Source of the DNA: an uncultured Flavobacteriales bacterium | GTDB taxonomy: Bacteria; Bacteroidota; Bacteroidia; Flavobacteriales; Vicingaceae | Assembly: GCA_913052515.1 (NCBI GenBank) | Contig: CAJXFJ010000149.1 | Coordinates: forward strand, 1 to 5,465 | Direction: 5' to 3' | DNA: 5,465 bases | Shown: positions 4,326 to 5,465 of the stretch, piece after piece | Layout of the letters: each line of letters starts with the position of its first letter | Position numbering within the stretch: position 1 is the first letter of the stretch | The notes under the pieces: generated by a model | Told to the model about the DNA's origin: nothing | The model's database searches: none | What the model saw: only the letters and a program-made list of their open reading frames with translations | Program-made: the position numbers and the translations under genes

Positions 4326-5465
4326 CTAAAGCTCCTTTCTAAGTCGGGCAACCGGAATGTTTAGCTGCTCTCTGTATTTAGCAATTGTTCTCCGGGCCAC
4401 ATTGTATTTCTTCTCTTTCAACATCTTAGAAAGCGTCTCATCGGTATGTGGTTTCTTTTTGTTTTCTGCATCAATAATGTCTTGAAGAATTCTTTTGACT
4501 TCTCTTGTACTCACTTCCTCTCCGTCTTCCGTAGAAATGGATTCAGAAAAGAAAGACTTTAGTAAAAAAGTGCCATAAGGAGTAGTGACATATTTACTAT
4601 TTACCACACGTGAAACTGTTGAAATATCCATATTGATTCTTTCAGCAATATCTTTTAAAATCATGGGTTTCAACTTAGTTTCATCACCTTCCAAAAAATA
4701 CTCCTTTTGGTACTCAGCAATGGCGGTCATGGTGTTGATTAGCGTATTTTGGCGCTGGCGTATGGCATCAATAAACCACTTGGCAGAATCGAGTTTTTGC
4801 TTCACAAAAGTCATGGCTTCTTTTTCAGCCTTGTTGTGCTCTTTTGACTTCTTATAATGGTCAATCATGCCTTTGTACTCATTGCTAACTCGCAACTGAG
4901 GAGCATTTCTACCATTTAGGGTTATTTCAAGTTCACCATCATTAATCAACAAGGTGAAATCTGGAACAACAACTTGTACTGTTTTTCCAGAGGTGTTCAT
5001 TGAATTTCCCGGCTTGGGATTTAATTTTAAGATTTCGTCAATTCCATTTTTTAATTCCTCATCTGAAACCTCAAGTCTTTTAATGATTTTAGAATAGTGT
5101 TTCTTGGTAAACTCATCAAAAAAGTCAGCTAAAATATGATTGGCAAGTTCTTGAGCCTCATTAAATGGCTTTTTCTGTTTCAGCTGAATTTGAAGGCATT
5201 CTTGCAAATCTCTGGCCCCAATTCCCGGAGGATCCAATTGCTGGACAACTTTTAAAACTTTCTCAATTTCTTCTTGGGTTGCCATAATATTATGGCGAAA
5301 GGCCAAGTCATCTTCTATGGAAGTTAAATCTCTTCGTAAGTAGCCAGAATCATCCAAACTGCCAACAATATGTTGGGCAATTTCCTCTTCTTTTTCACTT
5401 AAGTTTTGTAAGCTAATTTGTTGTTGAACTCTCTCATGAAAAGTAGAACCTCCGCTATAGGGGAT
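4326..5465 (-). CDS. rpoN: RNA polymerase sigma-54 factor (N-terminus outside window)
   Basis: The frame is open from the window edge to the TAG at 4326, giving 379 visible residues; about the first 100 of a normal sigma-54 (activator-contacting region I and part of the core-binding domain) are missing because the window ends. The frame contains no true start here: the TTG at 5357 is an internal leucine (GSLDDSGYL). Visible parts: core-binding domain with LDPPGIGARDLQECL (77-91) and LNPKPG (148-153), the helix-turn-helix region ISTVSRVVNSKYVTTPYG (281-298) and the RpoN box ARRTIAKYRE (357-366), which reads the -24 promoter element. The protein directs RNA polymerase to -24/-12 promoters and needs an AAA+ activator to open them. 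No reading-frame break is seen, so it appears functional. It is followed after 1 nt by the PAP2-like gene. Confidence 0.96.
   Translation of the reverse strand: MPYSGGSTFHERVQQQISLQNLSEKEEEIAQHIVGSLDDSGYLRRDLTSIEDDLAFRHNIMATQEEIEKVLKVVQQLDPPGIGARDLQECLQIQLKQKKPFNEAQELANHILADFFDEFTKKHYSKIIKRLEVSDEELKNGIDEILKLNPKPGNSMNTSGKTVQVVVPDFTLLINDGELEITLNGRNAPQLRVSNEYKGMIDHYKKSKEHNKAEKEAMTFVKQKLDSAKWFIDAIRQRQNTLINTMTAIAEYQKEYFLEGDETKLKPMILKDIAERINMDISTVSRVVNSKYVTTPYGTFLLKSFFSESISTEDGEEVSTREVKRILQDIIDAENKKKPHTDETLSKMLKEKKYNVARRTIAKYREQLNIPVARLRKEL
4332..4338 (-). promoter_or_regulatory. Strong Shine-Dalgarno site for the PAP2-like gene
   Basis: AAAGGAG lies 7 nt before the ATG at 4324, inside the last codons of rpoN. 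Such a strong match is unusual for Bacteroidetes, where most genes lack one. It may be partly a by-product of the rpoN C-terminal codons (RKEL), but its spacing is ideal, and it supports the ATG at 4324 over the upstream TTG. Confidence 0.55.

Noticed and set aside
4585..4857. 90-codon open frame on the plus strand
   Set aside because: It lies opposite the conserved rpoN frame and shows no recognisable domain; a shadow frame.

Overview
The window looks like chromosomal DNA of a Bacteroidota (Bacteroidetes) bacterium, probably a marine or environmental member of the Flavobacteriia. It is AT-rich. Outward-facing promoters match the Bacteroidetes TTTG/TTG...TAnnTTTG form, Shine-Dalgarno sites are mostly absent, and the proteins resemble Bacteroidetes family members. 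No phage, insertion sequence, CRISPR array or defence locus is visible.

Left part (1-1970): a metal-homeostasis locus. A Fur-family regulator, most likely Zur, is read rightward. Leftward runs a compact operon: a COG0523/CobW-type G3E GTPase with a His-rich metal loop, a small MerC-domain membrane protein overlapping it by 8 nt, and the first 22 codons of a fourth, unrecognised gene. The 82-bp divergent spacer holds two promoter-like signals and a perfect 6-1-6 inverted repeat placed where the GTPase transcript should start. This is a good candidate operator for the adjacent repressor.

Middle (1971-2454): no protein gene. It holds an intact minus-strand tRNA with anticodon CAT (best read as tRNA-Ile2, the lysidine-modified type) and its terminator. 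On one side lies a decayed full-length copy of the same tRNA unit whose T-loop is interrupted by a 36-nt hairpin. On the other side lies a 12-nt identical fragment of the tRNA 5' end, joined to a second, related hairpin. I read this as an old tandem tRNA array eroded and invaded by small palindromic (REP-like) elements. It is the most unusual structure in the window. A separate perfect 8-3-8 inverted repeat lies between it and the next gene.

Right part (2455-5465): housekeeping genes. ldcA (murein LD-carboxypeptidase) and a YraN/UPF0102 gene overlap by 8 nt and read rightward. They meet, tail to tail with a 6-bp overlap, a leftward pair: rpoN (sigma-54, N-terminus outside the window) followed 1 nt later by a degenerate PAP2-like membrane protein. 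The PAP2-like gene has an unusually clear Shine-Dalgarno site inside the end of rpoN.

I did not find a convincing new multi-gene system. The points worth following up are the tRNA/hairpin region, the Zur-like control region and the MerC-COG0523 pairing.
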